A DNA stretch of 40,520 bases from assembly GCF_000614205.1 (NCBI RefSeq), contig NZ_BAKN01000027.1, positions 1-40,520 of the forward strand. The letters are read 5' to 3'. The DNA is from Hoylesella saccharolytica JCM 17484 (GTDB lineage: Bacteria; Bacteroidota; Bacteroidia; Bacteroidales; Bacteroidaceae). Positions 27,433-35,132 of this stretch are shown here, piece by piece (positions within the stretch are counted from its first letter, which is position 1; the number at the start of each line of letters is the position of its first letter). The notes beneath the pieces are model-generated. The model was not told the DNA's origin. It did no database searches and saw nothing but the letters and a program-made list of their open reading frames with translations. Position numbers and translations under genes: made by a program.

Positions 27433-28836
27433 CTATTTACTTCCGCCATTATAAGCTTTCCAAAAATCGGGAATGCCATAGCCGAACACATTGTCAGGTG
27501 TTGTATAGCGATCAGACGATTTACGCACCAAATCTATAATTTCCTTTGCGGTTTTATGAGGAAGTGCCTGCCACAAACAAGCAATCATTCCGCTAATCAA
27601 CGGAGCCGAAAAAGAGGTTCCCATTTCGTTAACGATCGTACCTCGACCGCTAAGAACAGCTACAGGACTGCCATAAGCCATTACATCTGGCTTAATCCTC
27701 CCATCTGCAGTAGGACCTACAGAGCTGAAAGGCGCATTGAGATGGTTCTGGCTGATAGCACCAACCGTAAGCGCATTATGTGCATCGCCCGGTGCATTTA
27801 CCTTCTTCCAAGTACCCATACCGTCGTTACCCGCGCTGTTAACAAGTACTATGCCTTTATTAGCCAATAGGGATGCTGTATGCGAAATCATAGTTTTTTC
27901 ACCGTCTAAGTCGGCATATTGATAATTAGTTGTTGCGTCATCAAAGTCGTGGTAACCCAAAGAAGAATTAATGATGTCTGCTCCTATAGAATCAGCATAT
28001 TCAGCGGCTTCGGCCCAATAATCTTCTTCAGAGAGACTTTCTGTTTGCCGATCTTCACACCTAATCAGTGCATACGATGCCTCAGGAGCTGTTCCTATAT
28101 AGGTGTTCGGTACGTTTACCGCCATAACCGAGAGTACTTTTGTGCCATGGTCGATTTCAGAAAAGATGCCTTTTGCATTTCTTGAGATGATATCAGAAAT
28201 ATCTGCCATCTTAATATTGCGTAGTGAAGGAATTTTATCTACATTCATAAAGCCACCGTCCAATACAGCTATCAGTTTTCCTTTTCCTAGAAAGCCGGCT
28301 TGATGCAGACGAATACCATTGAGACTTTTTATCTGTTCTTCAGTTATCCCGTAAGTTCCTTGCGAAATAGTATCCCATCTGTTAAATTCACGATGAAAGG
28401 CTGAACGAACAGGTTTGTCAATCGAGTCGGGTGACGAAAATACCAGGACTGCTTTCTTAACAAAGGATAATTCTAGCAGACTTTTTATAGCATCTTTGCG
28501 TGATGTTTTAATTAATACAGAATTGTTCCATTTACTTTTTCCCATAATAGATACTCCTTTTTCTGCTATTCGAGATAAATAGAGTGGGGATAAGGGTAAA
28601 TCTGTAGAGTCGATAGGTAAGCGTTGCTTGTGTCGGCGTAACAAAGAACGTGCTGAAAGGAATTTCTCTGGCTCAGTAGTCTTAAAAGGTGTACCGGCCT
28701 TATCACACAAAATCAAACGATAGAGATAACATTTTCCACCGGGATACGAAATTTTGTGCATCCCTTCTGTATGCCGGGCTTTGCCCATAAGGCATAGAAC
28801 CAAAAGCGTAATAAGCAGCAAATACCTTTTAATCAT
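27433..28836 (-). CDS. S8 (subtilisin-like) serine peptidase, exported
   Basis: A 467-residue secreted peptidase. A signal peptide (MIKRYLLLITLLVLCLMGKA) and a prodomain-like N-terminal region of about 170 residues precede the catalytic domain with the complete triad: Asp in LIAVLDGGF, His in IDHGTKVLSVMA, and Ser in GTSFSAPLISGMIACLWQA. The oxyanion Asn is in VNSAGNDGMGTW. The C-terminus (YGIPDFWKAYNGGSK) closes directly after the domain, with no secretion-tail domain. Bacteroidota S8 proteases of this form are common next to housekeeping genes; the substrate is unknown. It is the first gene of the S8-xseA-xseB operon and is divergent from the outer membrane protein gene. A -7-like box lies only 4 bp before the ATG. 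Confidence 0.92.
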   Translation of the reverse strand: MIKRYLLLITLLVLCLMGKARHTEGMHKISYPGGKCYLYRLILCDKAGTPFKTTEPEKFLSARSLLRRHKQRLPIDSTDLPLSPLYLSRIAEKGVSIMGKSKWNNSVLIKTSRKDAIKSLLELSFVKKAVLVFSSPDSIDKPVRSAFHREFNRWDTISQGTYGITEEQIKSLNGIRLHQAGFLGKGKLIAVLDGGFMNVDKIPSLRNIKMADISDIISRNAKGIFSEIDHGTKVLSVMAVNVPNTYIGTAPEASYALIRCEDRQTESLSEEDYWAEAAEYADSIGADIINSSLGYHDFDDATTNYQYADLDGEKTMISHTASLLANKGIVLVNSAGNDGMGTWKKVNAPGDAHNALTVGAISQNHLNAPFSSVGPTADGRIKPDVMAYGSPVAVLSGRGTIVNEMGTSFSAPLISGMIACLWQALPHKTAKEIIDLVRKSSDRYTTPDNVFGYGIPDFWKAYNGGSK

Positions 28837-28840
28837 CTTG

Positions 28841-28848
28841 CAAAAATA
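28841..28848 (-). promoter_or_regulatory. -7-like box next to the S8 start codon
   Basis: On the minus strand TATTTTTG fits TAnnTTTG and ends 4 bases before the ATG at 28836. If used, the message would have almost no leader. No TTTG stands at the -33 distance, so it may be a chance match. Confidence 0.35.
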
Positions 28849-28908
28849 GCATAAATGCGCATAATTATTGCCTGTTTGTGATGAGAAGTATTCTAAAAAT
28901 TGGTAATC

Positions 28909-28940
28909 TTATAAGCTTTATAATAGTATTATGCTTATAA
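28909..28940. repeat. Inverted repeat TTATAAGC-N16-GCTTATAA
   Basis: Perfect 8-bp arms at 28909-28916 and 28933-28940, in the 395-bp gap between the divergent S8 operon and the outer membrane protein gene. The arrangement could be an operator or chance in AT-rich DNA. The rest of 28837-29131 shows no gene beyond a 42-codon open frame with no support. Confidence 0.4.
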
Positions 28941-29131
28941 ATCAATAATTTATGGAGCTTTGAGTAAGGTGTTCTTTTAGAATAGCTTATCCCGAACAAG
29001 CCTAATGATTTGTATCTTGATGAAACAGAACTATTATCAACCATATTTACAACATCTACATACTTTTCTCCCTTGGATGTTCTTTAAATTTACACATTTT
29101 ATGCGTGCTTTTGTTAAAAAACAAGTTAATA

Positions 29132-29164
29132 TTTGCAACTTATGAAAGATTGTTTTTACTTTTG
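29132..29164 (+). promoter_or_regulatory. Probable promoter of the outer membrane protein gene
   Basis: TTTG (29132-29135) and TACTTTTG (29157-29164), 21 bp apart, fit the Bacteroidota -33/-7 pattern. The leader to the start codon at 29232 would be about 60 nt. Confidence 0.65.
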
Positions 29165-29231
29165 CCCCGAATTCAGAATTAAACGGTGGGTATTTTGCCC
29201 GTCAATTATTAATTTAAATTTTAGTTTTAAG

Positions 29232-29768
29232 ATGAAAAAGATTTTGTTGACATTCGTTGCAGCATTCGTTGCAGTTAGTGTAAGTGCACAACTTTATGTG
29301 GGCGGAAGTTTAGGTTTGGCTAGTACCAAAATCGGCGAAGGTGATGCCAAAACTACTTACAAGATTCTTCCCGAAGTGGGTTACAATCTTAATGAGAATT
29401 TAGCTTTCGGTGCCGTACTGGGTTGGGGTAAGGGTAATCCCGTTTCAATTGAGAATACTGCTGGTATGGACAGCTATTTTACCGTTAATCCTTATGTACG
29501 TTACACTTTCATGAATTATAGATTTGTGAACGTCTTTGTTGACGGTGGAGTAGGTTATACCCACTATAACGATGCTGATGCAAGTCTTGTTAATATTGGG
29601 TTGGCACCTGGCGTGTCTATCAATTTGAATGAGCATTTGAGCTTTGAAACCCACGTTGGTTTCCTCGGTTGGAAACATGTAGAGCCTAAAACCGGTAAAG
29701 GTAGCGATGCTTTTGGATTAGCTGTTGATGGTAATAACATTACTTTCGGACTTTATTACAACTTTTAA
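29232..29768 (+). CDS. Small outer membrane beta-barrel protein
   Basis: 178 residues with a clear signal peptide (MKKILLTFVAAFVAVSVSAQ) followed by alternating beta strands (LYVGGSLGLAS, YKILPEVGYNLNENLAFGAVLGWG, YFTVNPYVRYTFMNYRFVNVFVDGGVGYTH, SINLNEHLSFETHVGFLGW). It ends ITFGLYYNF, with the aromatic C-terminal residue that marks outer membrane barrels. Eight strands fit the length, as in OmpW/OmpX-like PF13505 proteins. The start at 29232 was chosen over an upstream in-frame Met (29133) because it gives the signal peptide. It is monocistronic, with its own promoter and a strong terminator. No specific ligand can be inferred. Confidence 0.85.
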   Translation: MKKILLTFVAAFVAVSVSAQLYVGGSLGLASTKIGEGDAKTTYKILPEVGYNLNENLAFGAVLGWGKGNPVSIENTAGMDSYFTVNPYVRYTFMNYRFVNVFVDGGVGYTHYNDADASLVNIGLAPGVSINLNEHLSFETHVGFLGWKHVEPKTGKGSDAFGLAVDGNNITFGLYYNF

Positions 29769-29803
29769 CGGTTAAATCCGTGTGTGTTTTAATGATTTAG
29801 ATA

Positions 29804-29837
29804 AATGGTGTATCAGCTTTTGATACACCATTTTTTT
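29804..29837 (+). terminator. Intrinsic terminator of the outer membrane protein gene
   Basis: AATGGTGTATCA (29804-29815), loop GCTTT, TGATACACCATT (29821-29832): a perfect 12-bp stem followed by a T run to 29837. It lies 35 bp behind the stop codon. Confidence 0.9.
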
Positions 29838-29858
29838 ACCCGTTTGTTATTCTTTTCG

Positions 29859-29866
29859 TACTTTTG
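29859..29866 (+). promoter_or_regulatory. -7 box of the oxidoreductase operon
   Basis: TACTTTTG fits TAnnTTTG, 20 bp before the start codon at 29886. A TTTG at 29843-29846 is too close (12 bp) to be a normal -33 box, so the -33 element is unclear. The leader would be about 13 nt. Confidence 0.45.
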
Positions 29867-29885
29867 CATTAAAAGATAACGGTTT

Positions 29886-30869
29886 ATGAAAGAGATAAGT
29901 TGGGGATTTATAGGGTGTGGTGAGGTTACGGAGAAGAAATCCGGACCTGCATTTAACGAGGTTTCGGGGTCGCATGTCGAGGCAGTGATGAGCCGCACAG
30001 AAGAAAAAGCCCGTTCGTATGCAGAGCGTCATCGAATCAAGAAATGGTATACCGATCCGAACGAACTGATTACCGACCCAGATGTATCTGCCATCTATAT
30101 AGCCACACCGCCTTCCAGTCATGCTACATTTGCTATTATGGCCATGCGGGCAGGTAAACCTGTTTATGTAGAAAAACCGTTGGCAGCCAGCTACGAAGAT
30201 TGTGTAAGAATTAATCGAGTGAGCGAGCAGACAGGAATACCTTGCTTTGTGGCTTATTATCGACGTTATTTACCTTACTTTCAGCGTGTAAAAGAAATCA
30301 TCGCCAACGGTGTTATCGGTAAGATTATTAATGTTCAAATCAGATTTTCTGTTCCGCCTCGTGACCTAGATTATAAGTCGACCGATCATCTTCCGTGGCG
30401 CTTACAGCCCGATGTTGCTGGTGGGGGATACTTTTATGATTTAGCTCCCCATCAATTAGATCTTATTCAAGAACTTTTCGGTGTCATTACGCGGGCACAT
30501 GGATATTGTGCCAACAGAGCCCATTTATATAATGTAGAAGATACAGTTAGTGCTGTTTTCGAGTTTGAAAGCGGTGTTGTGGGCAGCGGAAGTTGGTGTT
30601 TTATTGGTCATCAAAGTGCCAAAGAAGATTGTATAGAAGTGATTGGTGATAAGGGTATGCTATCTTTCTCAGTGTATAATTACGATCCTATACGCCTCAT
30701 TACCACAGAAGGAGCAGTTAACATTAATGTAGAAAATCCGCCTTATGTGCAATTGCCAATTATCAAATCGGTGATTGAAGATTTGCAGGGAATAGGTACC
30801 TGCGAGTGTACAAGCGTAAGCGCCACGCCGGTAAACTGGGTAATGGATCGTATTTTGAGTAAATTCTAA
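29886..30869 (+). CDS. Gfo/Idh/MocA family oxidoreductase
   Basis: A 327-residue cytoplasmic NAD(P)-dependent oxidoreductase. The N-terminal Rossmann fold (about 1-125) has the nucleotide loop GFIGCGEVTEKKSGPAF, then VSAIYIATPPSSHATFA and the family signature VYVEKPLA with its catalytic lysine. The C-terminal alpha/beta domain (about 130-327) carries YYRRYLPYFQRVKEII, GGGYFYDLAPHQLDLIQELFG with the conserved histidine, and a sheet closing NWVMDRIL. Such enzymes oxidise or reduce sugar hydroxyls; the substrate cannot be read from sequence. It is the first gene of a + strand operon; DUF4421 starts one base after its stop. Confidence 0.92.
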   Translation: MKEISWGFIGCGEVTEKKSGPAFNEVSGSHVEAVMSRTEEKARSYAERHRIKKWYTDPNELITDPDVSAIYIATPPSSHATFAIMAMRAGKPVYVEKPLAASYEDCVRINRVSEQTGIPCFVAYYRRYLPYFQRVKEIIANGVIGKIINVQIRFSVPPRDLDYKSTDHLPWRLQPDVAGGGYFYDLAPHQLDLIQELFGVITRAHGYCANRAHLYNVEDTVSAVFEFESGVVGSGSWCFIGHQSAKEDCIEVIGDKGMLSFSVYNYDPIRLITTEGAVNINVENPPYVQLPIIKSVIEDLQGIGTCECTSVSATPVNWVMDRILSKF

Positions 30870-30870
30870 G

Positions 30871-31959
30871 ATGAGGAGGTTATCGGTTGCTTTTGTTTTC
30901 TTATTATTTGTTGGGGCAATTTTTGCTGCAACCGATAGTCTTTCTGCGCCGAAACCTCAACAAAAATCTTTTTTTAAGTCTGTTGTACACGGCGTATACG
31001 ATTTTGTAAAAGACTTTAGTCGTGTTGATACCGATTATATTGAACCACAACATTACAATTTTACGGTGATGTTGCAAAATACCAATACGTATGAACTTTA
31101 TCGGCTGAAAACTCAAAATGGCCTTTCTGTTACCTTTGCTCCTGAACCCAACATCAAGTTGGGGCCTTATTTGGGTTGGCGATGGGTGTTTCTTGGCTAT
31201 ACAGTCGATTTGATGCACCTTAATAATAATGATAAAACAGAGTTTGATTTGAGTTTTTATACCTCGCAAATCGGTGTTGATTTGTTTTATCGTCGAACGG
31301 GTAACAGCTATAAAATAAAGAATGTTTATGTAGGCGAAGAAATTAATACAGATGTGATGCAGGGACTTTCTTTCGACGGATTTAATGCCAGTATCACTGG
31401 TTTTAATCTTTACTATATTTTCAATCATCGCAAGTTTTCTTACCCTGCAGCTTTCAGTCAGAGCACCGTTCAGCGTCGTAGCGCGGGCAGTATCCTATTG
31501 GGGATCGGCTATACAAAGCATAGTTTAGAGATGGACTGGGAAAAATTAGACCAACTTATTACTGAAAAATTGGGTCATGTACCCAATCGTATCAAGCTCG
31601 ATAGCACCTTACAGTTTGGGAAAGTTAGTTATAGAGATTTGTCTGTATCGGTTGGTTATGGTTACAATTGGGCTTTTGCACATAATTGGTTACTAGCCGG
31701 TTCGCTTTCGGCAGGTATCGGTTACAAAACCACAACAGGTGAGATGCATGGTGAAAAGACATCTTTTCGTGATTTTTTCTTCAACAGTTTGAATTTTGAT
31801 GGTGTCGGTAGGTTTGGCATTGTGTGGAACAATACTCGCTGGTATGTAGGTGCAAGCAGTATCTTACATACCTATAATTACAGAAAAAGTCAGTTTTCTA
31901 CCAGCAATATGTTTGGAAATCTGAATATATACTTCGGTTATAATTTTGGAAAAAGATGA
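30871..31959 (+). CDS. DUF4421 family protein, predicted outer membrane barrel
   Basis: A 362-residue exported protein of the DUF4421 family. After a signal peptide (MRRLSVAFVFLLFVGAIFAATDS) comes a conserved segment FVKDFSRVDTDYIEPQHYNFTVMLQNTNTYELY, then many amphipathic strands with alternating aromatic residues (LGPYLGWRWVFLGYTVDL, TEFDLSFYTSQIGVDLFYRRTG, LSVSVGYGYNWAFAHNWLLAGSLSAGIGY). It ends LNIYFGYNFGKR. The pattern suggests a beta-barrel of 12-14 strands in the outer membrane. The family is confined mostly to Bacteroidota and has no known role. It lies one base behind the oxidoreductase and overlaps the DUF1460 gene by 4 nt (ATGA). Confidence 0.87.
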   Translation: MRRLSVAFVFLLFVGAIFAATDSLSAPKPQQKSFFKSVVHGVYDFVKDFSRVDTDYIEPQHYNFTVMLQNTNTYELYRLKTQNGLSVTFAPEPNIKLGPYLGWRWVFLGYTVDLMHLNNNDKTEFDLSFYTSQIGVDLFYRRTGNSYKIKNVYVGEEINTDVMQGLSFDGFNASITGFNLYYIFNHRKFSYPAAFSQSTVQRRSAGSILLGIGYTKHSLEMDWEKLDQLITEKLGHVPNRIKLDSTLQFGKVSYRDLSVSVGYGYNWAFAHNWLLAGSLSAGIGYKTTTGEMHGEKTSFRDFFFNSLNFDGVGRFGIVWNNTRWYVGASSILHTYNYRKSQFSTSNMFGNLNIYFGYNFGKR

Positions 31960-32801
31960 GAACTTTATTTTTATTGTTAATCTGTCTGATGGGGATAACA
32001 GGAAAAGCTAACACCCTGCAGTATGAAAAGAGTGACAGTATAAAGGTTGTGCGCTTGCTTTCCGATGGAAAAAAGCAGCCTAAGAGAACAAATCTTATAT
32101 TGTATTTTGCACGTCGGTTATTGGGTATTCCTTATGTGGCTCATACGCTCGATCAAAACAAAGACGAGCAATTGGTAATTAATCTTCGACAGTTGGATTG
32201 TACCACGTATGTTGAAAACGTGTTAGCGCTAACCTTATGTACCCGAAACAGCCGGACATCTTTTGCTGATTTCTGTCATTATCTTATGCAAATACGTTAT
32301 CGTAACGGACAAGTTGCTTATACAACACGCCTACATTACTTTTCCGAATGGATAGCCGACAATACCCGAATTGGGATTGTTGAAGAGGTGCAAGCGCCTA
32401 ATCCGCCCTTTACAAAACAACAGACGTTGCATATTAATTATATGAGCAGCCACGTTTCGCAGTATCCTATGCTGGTAAAAAATCCTTCATGGGTGGTTCC
32501 GATAGCAGATATGGAGAAAGAACTAAACGGTAAAACCTTTCGCTATATTCCCAAACAAACGCTTGCCAATACCTCTGTCTACCGCAACACCATTCGAGAT
32601 GGTGATATTATTGCCATAGTAACGGGGAAGAAAGGGCTTGATACCAGTCATATCGGCATCGCCGTTTGGCATAAGAACGGCTTGCACATGCTTCATGCTT
32701 CATTGCTTCAGCGTAAAGTGGTAGAAGATACAAAGACTTTGCGCACTTATATGTTGGGGCAGAAATCACAGTTGGGTATTCGCATTGTACGCATAAAATA
32801 A
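31956..32801 (+). CDS. DUF1460 protein, N-acetylmuramoyl-L-alanine amidase-like
   Basis: A 281-residue exported protein (signal peptide MRTLFLLLICLMGITGKA). The DUF1460 core shows YFARRLLGIPYVAHTLD, LRQLDCTTYVENVLAL with the expected catalytic cysteine in the DCTTYVE motif, LHYFSEWIADN, the conserved MSSHVSQYPML, and DTSHIGIAVWHKNGLHMLHAS with the histidine. The fold is NlpC/P60-like, and family members with solved structures are described as muramoyl-alanine amidase-like. A role in peptidoglycan turnover in the periplasm is likely but not proven. Its start overlaps the DUF4421 stop by 4 nt, so translation is coupled. The serpin gene follows after 40 bp. Confidence 0.88.
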   Translation: MRTLFLLLICLMGITGKANTLQYEKSDSIKVVRLLSDGKKQPKRTNLILYFARRLLGIPYVAHTLDQNKDEQLVINLRQLDCTTYVENVLALTLCTRNSRTSFADFCHYLMQIRYRNGQVAYTTRLHYFSEWIADNTRIGIVEEVQAPNPPFTKQQTLHINYMSSHVSQYPMLVKNPSWVVPIADMEKELNGKTFRYIPKQTLANTSVYRNTIRDGDIIAIVTGKKGLDTSHIGIAVWHKNGLHMLHASLLQRKVVEDTKTLRTYMLGQKSQLGIRIVRIK

Positions 32802-32841
32802 TCAATAATTTTTATACGGACCTTTTCAATATAATGAAACA

Positions 32842-34095
32842 ATGAAGAAAAATCTATTCTTTCTGGTCTCTTTATTGCTATTTACAGCATGTTCTGTCAT
32901 GAAAAAAGAGACATTACAAGAGATAGCAGAGCATACAGAAGTAAGTTATGTGCTCTCTGACGAACAGCGCGACATTGTGTCGGCAAGTAACGATTTCGGT
33001 CTTCTCCTTTTTAAACAGTTGGTTAAAACTAATCCTGACAGTAGCCTGATACTCTCTCCGATGGGAGTCGTTTACAACCTGAATATGCTTAATAACGGTG
33101 CCGGGGGTACCACTTTACAAGAAATTTGTAAGGTATTGGGCTATAAGCCTACCGATTTAAGTAGGGTAAATGCCTTGAATAGACTGCTTCTCATTGGCCA
33201 GCGTAAGCAGATGAAAAGATCTGATAGAGAGGTTAAAGGTTATATGCAGACCTCCAATCTTTTGGCTATTAATAAGCAGTTTCCTATTAATGAGGCTTTT
33301 AAAGACTCACTGTCGCATTATTATTTTGCCGATGTTCTTTCTGCATCAGATGTAGAAACGATGCAAAAACGTATCAATGAGTGGAGTACGGAGCAGACGG
33401 AAGGGAAGATAATAGAGCTGCCGGTACAGTTGTCAAACGACATAAAGGTTTGTCTAGTCAACACTGTTGTGTTTGTTGGCTTATGGGAACAATCTTTTTG
33501 GAAAGAAGAAACACGTGCCTTTCCTTTTCATTTGGCTAATGGCAAAACGCAGAAAGTACAAATGATGCACGGTTCTGACAACACGCATATCTTTTCGGGT
33601 ATGCGAGGTAAAGACTTTTCTGCCTTACGTATGCCATATCAGGGAGCGTTTTACTTCACTGTTTTGTTGCCCGATAGCGGACTTACCATAGAATATTTAT
33701 TGGCCAATTTTAATGCGCAGAGCCTGCAAGCTATCAATAATGGTTTGAAGAAATATAACGAGGTGTATGTCGATTTGCCCAAATTCAGCTCAAAGACAAC
33801 CTCTCCCTTGAAAAATTTGTTACAGTCTTTGGGCATACGCAAGGCTTTTTCTGAGCAAGCCAACTTTGCCGGTATGAGCACAACACCGCTAAAAGTAGAT
33901 AATATTGTGCAGCAAACAGAAATTCGGGTAGATGAAAAAGGTACGGAAGCGCAATCGGAATCGATGACGATGGTAACCGAATTGAGCGCCCTGTCTCCTT
34001 CCACCAAGTTTTATTTTACTGCCAACCGCCCCTTTATTTATTATATCTCAGATGCTTTTGGTAATATTTGCTTTATAGGAAAGTATAACGGTTAA
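32842..34095 (+). CDS. Lipoprotein serpin (serine protease inhibitor family)
   Basis: 417 residues. A lipoprotein signal peptide with lipobox LFTACS puts the mature protein on the membrane through Cys17. The serpin fold follows: DFGLLLFKQLVKTN, NSLILSPMGV-like SSLILSPMGVVYNLNMLNNGAGGTT, VCLVNTVVFVGLWEQSFWKEETRAFPF, MRMPYQGAFYFTVLLPD, VDLPKFSSKT, and the C-terminal FYFTANRPFIYYISDAFGNICFIGKYNG. The reactive-loop hinge reads DEKGTEAQSESMTM. G-T-E-A is kept, but the usual Ala run at P11-P9 is Gln-Ser-Glu. Surface serpins such as Tannerella miropin protect against host or own proteases. Whether this one is inhibitory is uncertain. It is probably in the operon with DUF1460, 40 bp upstream, and ends at a strong terminator. 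Confidence 0.93.
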   Translation: MKKNLFFLVSLLLFTACSVMKKETLQEIAEHTEVSYVLSDEQRDIVSASNDFGLLLFKQLVKTNPDSSLILSPMGVVYNLNMLNNGAGGTTLQEICKVLGYKPTDLSRVNALNRLLLIGQRKQMKRSDREVKGYMQTSNLLAINKQFPINEAFKDSLSHYYFADVLSASDVETMQKRINEWSTEQTEGKIIELPVQLSNDIKVCLVNTVVFVGLWEQSFWKEETRAFPFHLANGKTQKVQMMHGSDNTHIFSGMRGKDFSALRMPYQGAFYFTVLLPDSGLTIEYLLANFNAQSLQAINNGLKKYNEVYVDLPKFSSKTTSPLKNLLQSLGIRKAFSEQANFAGMSTTPLKVDNIVQQTEIRVDEKGTEAQSESMTMVTELSALSPSTKFYFTANRPFIYYISDAFGNICFIGKYNG

Positions 34096-34145
34096 CAACA
34101 AAAAAGTGATATAGAAATCCTTCTTTCTGTTAGAAGATGAGTAAA

Positions 34146-34196
34146 AACGATTTGATAGCATTTTAACAAAAATGCTATCAAATCGTTACTTTTTTA
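34146..34196 (+). terminator. Intrinsic terminator of the serpin operon
   Basis: A perfect 19-bp stem (34146-34164 with 34169-34187, arms AACGATTTGATAGCATTTT and its complement) with a 4-nt loop, then ACTTTTTT. It lies 50 bp behind the serpin stop codon. Confidence 0.92.
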
Positions 34197-34361
34197 ATTG
34201 TTAAGGATGTTGGTGTAACCTCGCGAGAGTGGCAACTGAATTCATCAACTTGTTGTCGGCTCATAAAAACGCAAGGATTTGATGGTTTTGTATGTCTCTG
34301 ATAATCATCAATTTGCCCACTTTTAGTAACTTAAACCCTCTTATTACCCTTCCGAAATGCC

Positions 34362-34471
34362 CCTAAAACCGTGTTTTTCGTACTACAAAAGCATAGGTTT
34401 TAGTGTACAAAAACTATGATTTTACTACCCAAAAGCTATTCTTTTACATTTCAAAAACTATGTTTTGGGAT
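34362..34471. repeat. 22-bp array E (AAAA-N5-7-TTTT dyads)
   Basis: Five consecutive 22-bp units starting at 34362, 34384, 34406, 34428 and 34450, without a gap. Each carries an AAAA...TTTT dyad at the same offset around a variable centre (AAAACCGTGTTTT, AAAAGCATAGGTTTT, AAAAACTATGATTTT, AAAAGCTATTCTTTT, AAAAACTATGTTTT). The spacing is exact. It lies in the 747-bp gap between the serpin terminator and the tRNA genes; I see no gene in the rest of that gap (34197-34361 and 34472-34767). Confidence 0.8.
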
Positions 34472-34767
34472 TTTCTGTATTATTTTTTGACCAAATAAAC
34501 GAAAAACTTTCTCTAAAAAGAAAATTGGAAATGTAATAAAAGATTAAAAAAGTTACGAATTGAAAGTTGATGGGGTAGGTTATTATAAGTGAAAATAAGG
34601 AGTGAGAAATTAATAAAGAATTAGAAAACAATAATTAAAAATGAAGTAGTGATACTAAATTCAAACAATCATACCTCCTTATTCTTCTATCTTTTATTCT
34701 TAAATATCTCTTTCACCTTTCTGCTTTCTCAGCCTTATAAATCCCCTATAAAAAAGCGAATAAAAGT

Positions 34768-34798
34768 TTTGCGGGTAACGAAAAATAAGTTACCTTTG
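34768..34798 (+). promoter_or_regulatory. Promoter of the tRNA-Lys pair
   Basis: TTTG (34768-34771) and TACCTTTG (34791-34798), 19 bp apart, match the Bacteroidota -33/-7 consensus well. The first tRNA starts 45 bp downstream of the -7 box. Confidence 0.8.
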
Positions 34799-34842
34799 CA
34801 CACGCAAATCGGAATGCGATAGCCGATATACATTATCTATAT

Positions 34843-34915
34843 GCACCCTTAGCTCAGTTGGTAGAGCAACTGACTCTTAATCAGTGGGTCTAGGGTTCGA
34901 ATCCCTAAGGGTGTA
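34843..34915 (+). tRNA. tRNA-Lys, anticodon CTT, copy 1
   Basis: A 73-nt cloverleaf: acceptor GCACCCT pairs with AGGGTGT (first pair G-U), D arm GCTC/GAGC with AGTTGGTA, anticodon arm ACTGA-CTCTTAA-TCAGT with anticodon CTT, variable loop GGGTC, T arm TAGGG-TTCGAAT-CCCTA. The 3' CCA is not encoded. It reads the lysine codon AAG. Confidence 0.96.
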
Positions 34916-34935
34916 CTTGATAAAATGTATACATT

Positions 34936-35008
34936 GCACCCTTAGCTCAGTTGGTAGAGCAACTGACTCTTAATCAGTGGGTCTAGGGTTCGAATCCCTA
35001 AGGGTGTA
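34936..35008 (+). tRNA. tRNA-Lys, anticodon CTT, copy 2
   Basis: Identical over all 73 nt to the first copy, 93 bp further on. The 20-bp spacer ends in the palindrome AATGTATACATT (34924-34935). It shares the promoter and terminator with copy 1. Confidence 0.96.
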
Positions 35009-35010
35009 CA

Positions 35011-35046
35011 AAAGACCAATCGATACCTATCGGTTGGTCTTTTTTA
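35011..35046 (+). terminator. Intrinsic terminator of the tRNA-Lys pair
   Basis: AAGACCAATCGAT (35012-35024) pairs with ATCGGTTGGTCTT (35029-35041), with one G-U pair and a 4-nt loop, followed by TTTTT. It lies directly behind the second tRNA. Confidence 0.88.
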
Positions 35047-35116
35047 TATTAATACCTTTGGCACGGTGTTTGTAATAATATCAATTATTGAATTGTATCA
35101 AGTAGAACGAAAGGAA

Positions 35117-35122
35117 AAGGAG
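35117..35122 (+). promoter_or_regulatory. Shine-Dalgarno-like AAGGAG before clpC
   Basis: AAGGAG ends 10 nt before the clpC ATG (35133). Such a site is uncommon in this window, where most starts follow plain AT-rich leaders. It supports 35133 as the start. Confidence 0.5.
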
Positions 35123-35132
35123 TTATCAAAAT

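Noticed and set aside
29019..29144. 42-codon open frame upstream of the outer membrane protein gene
   Set aside because: No leader signal or recognisable motif, and its end runs into the promoter region of the next gene.
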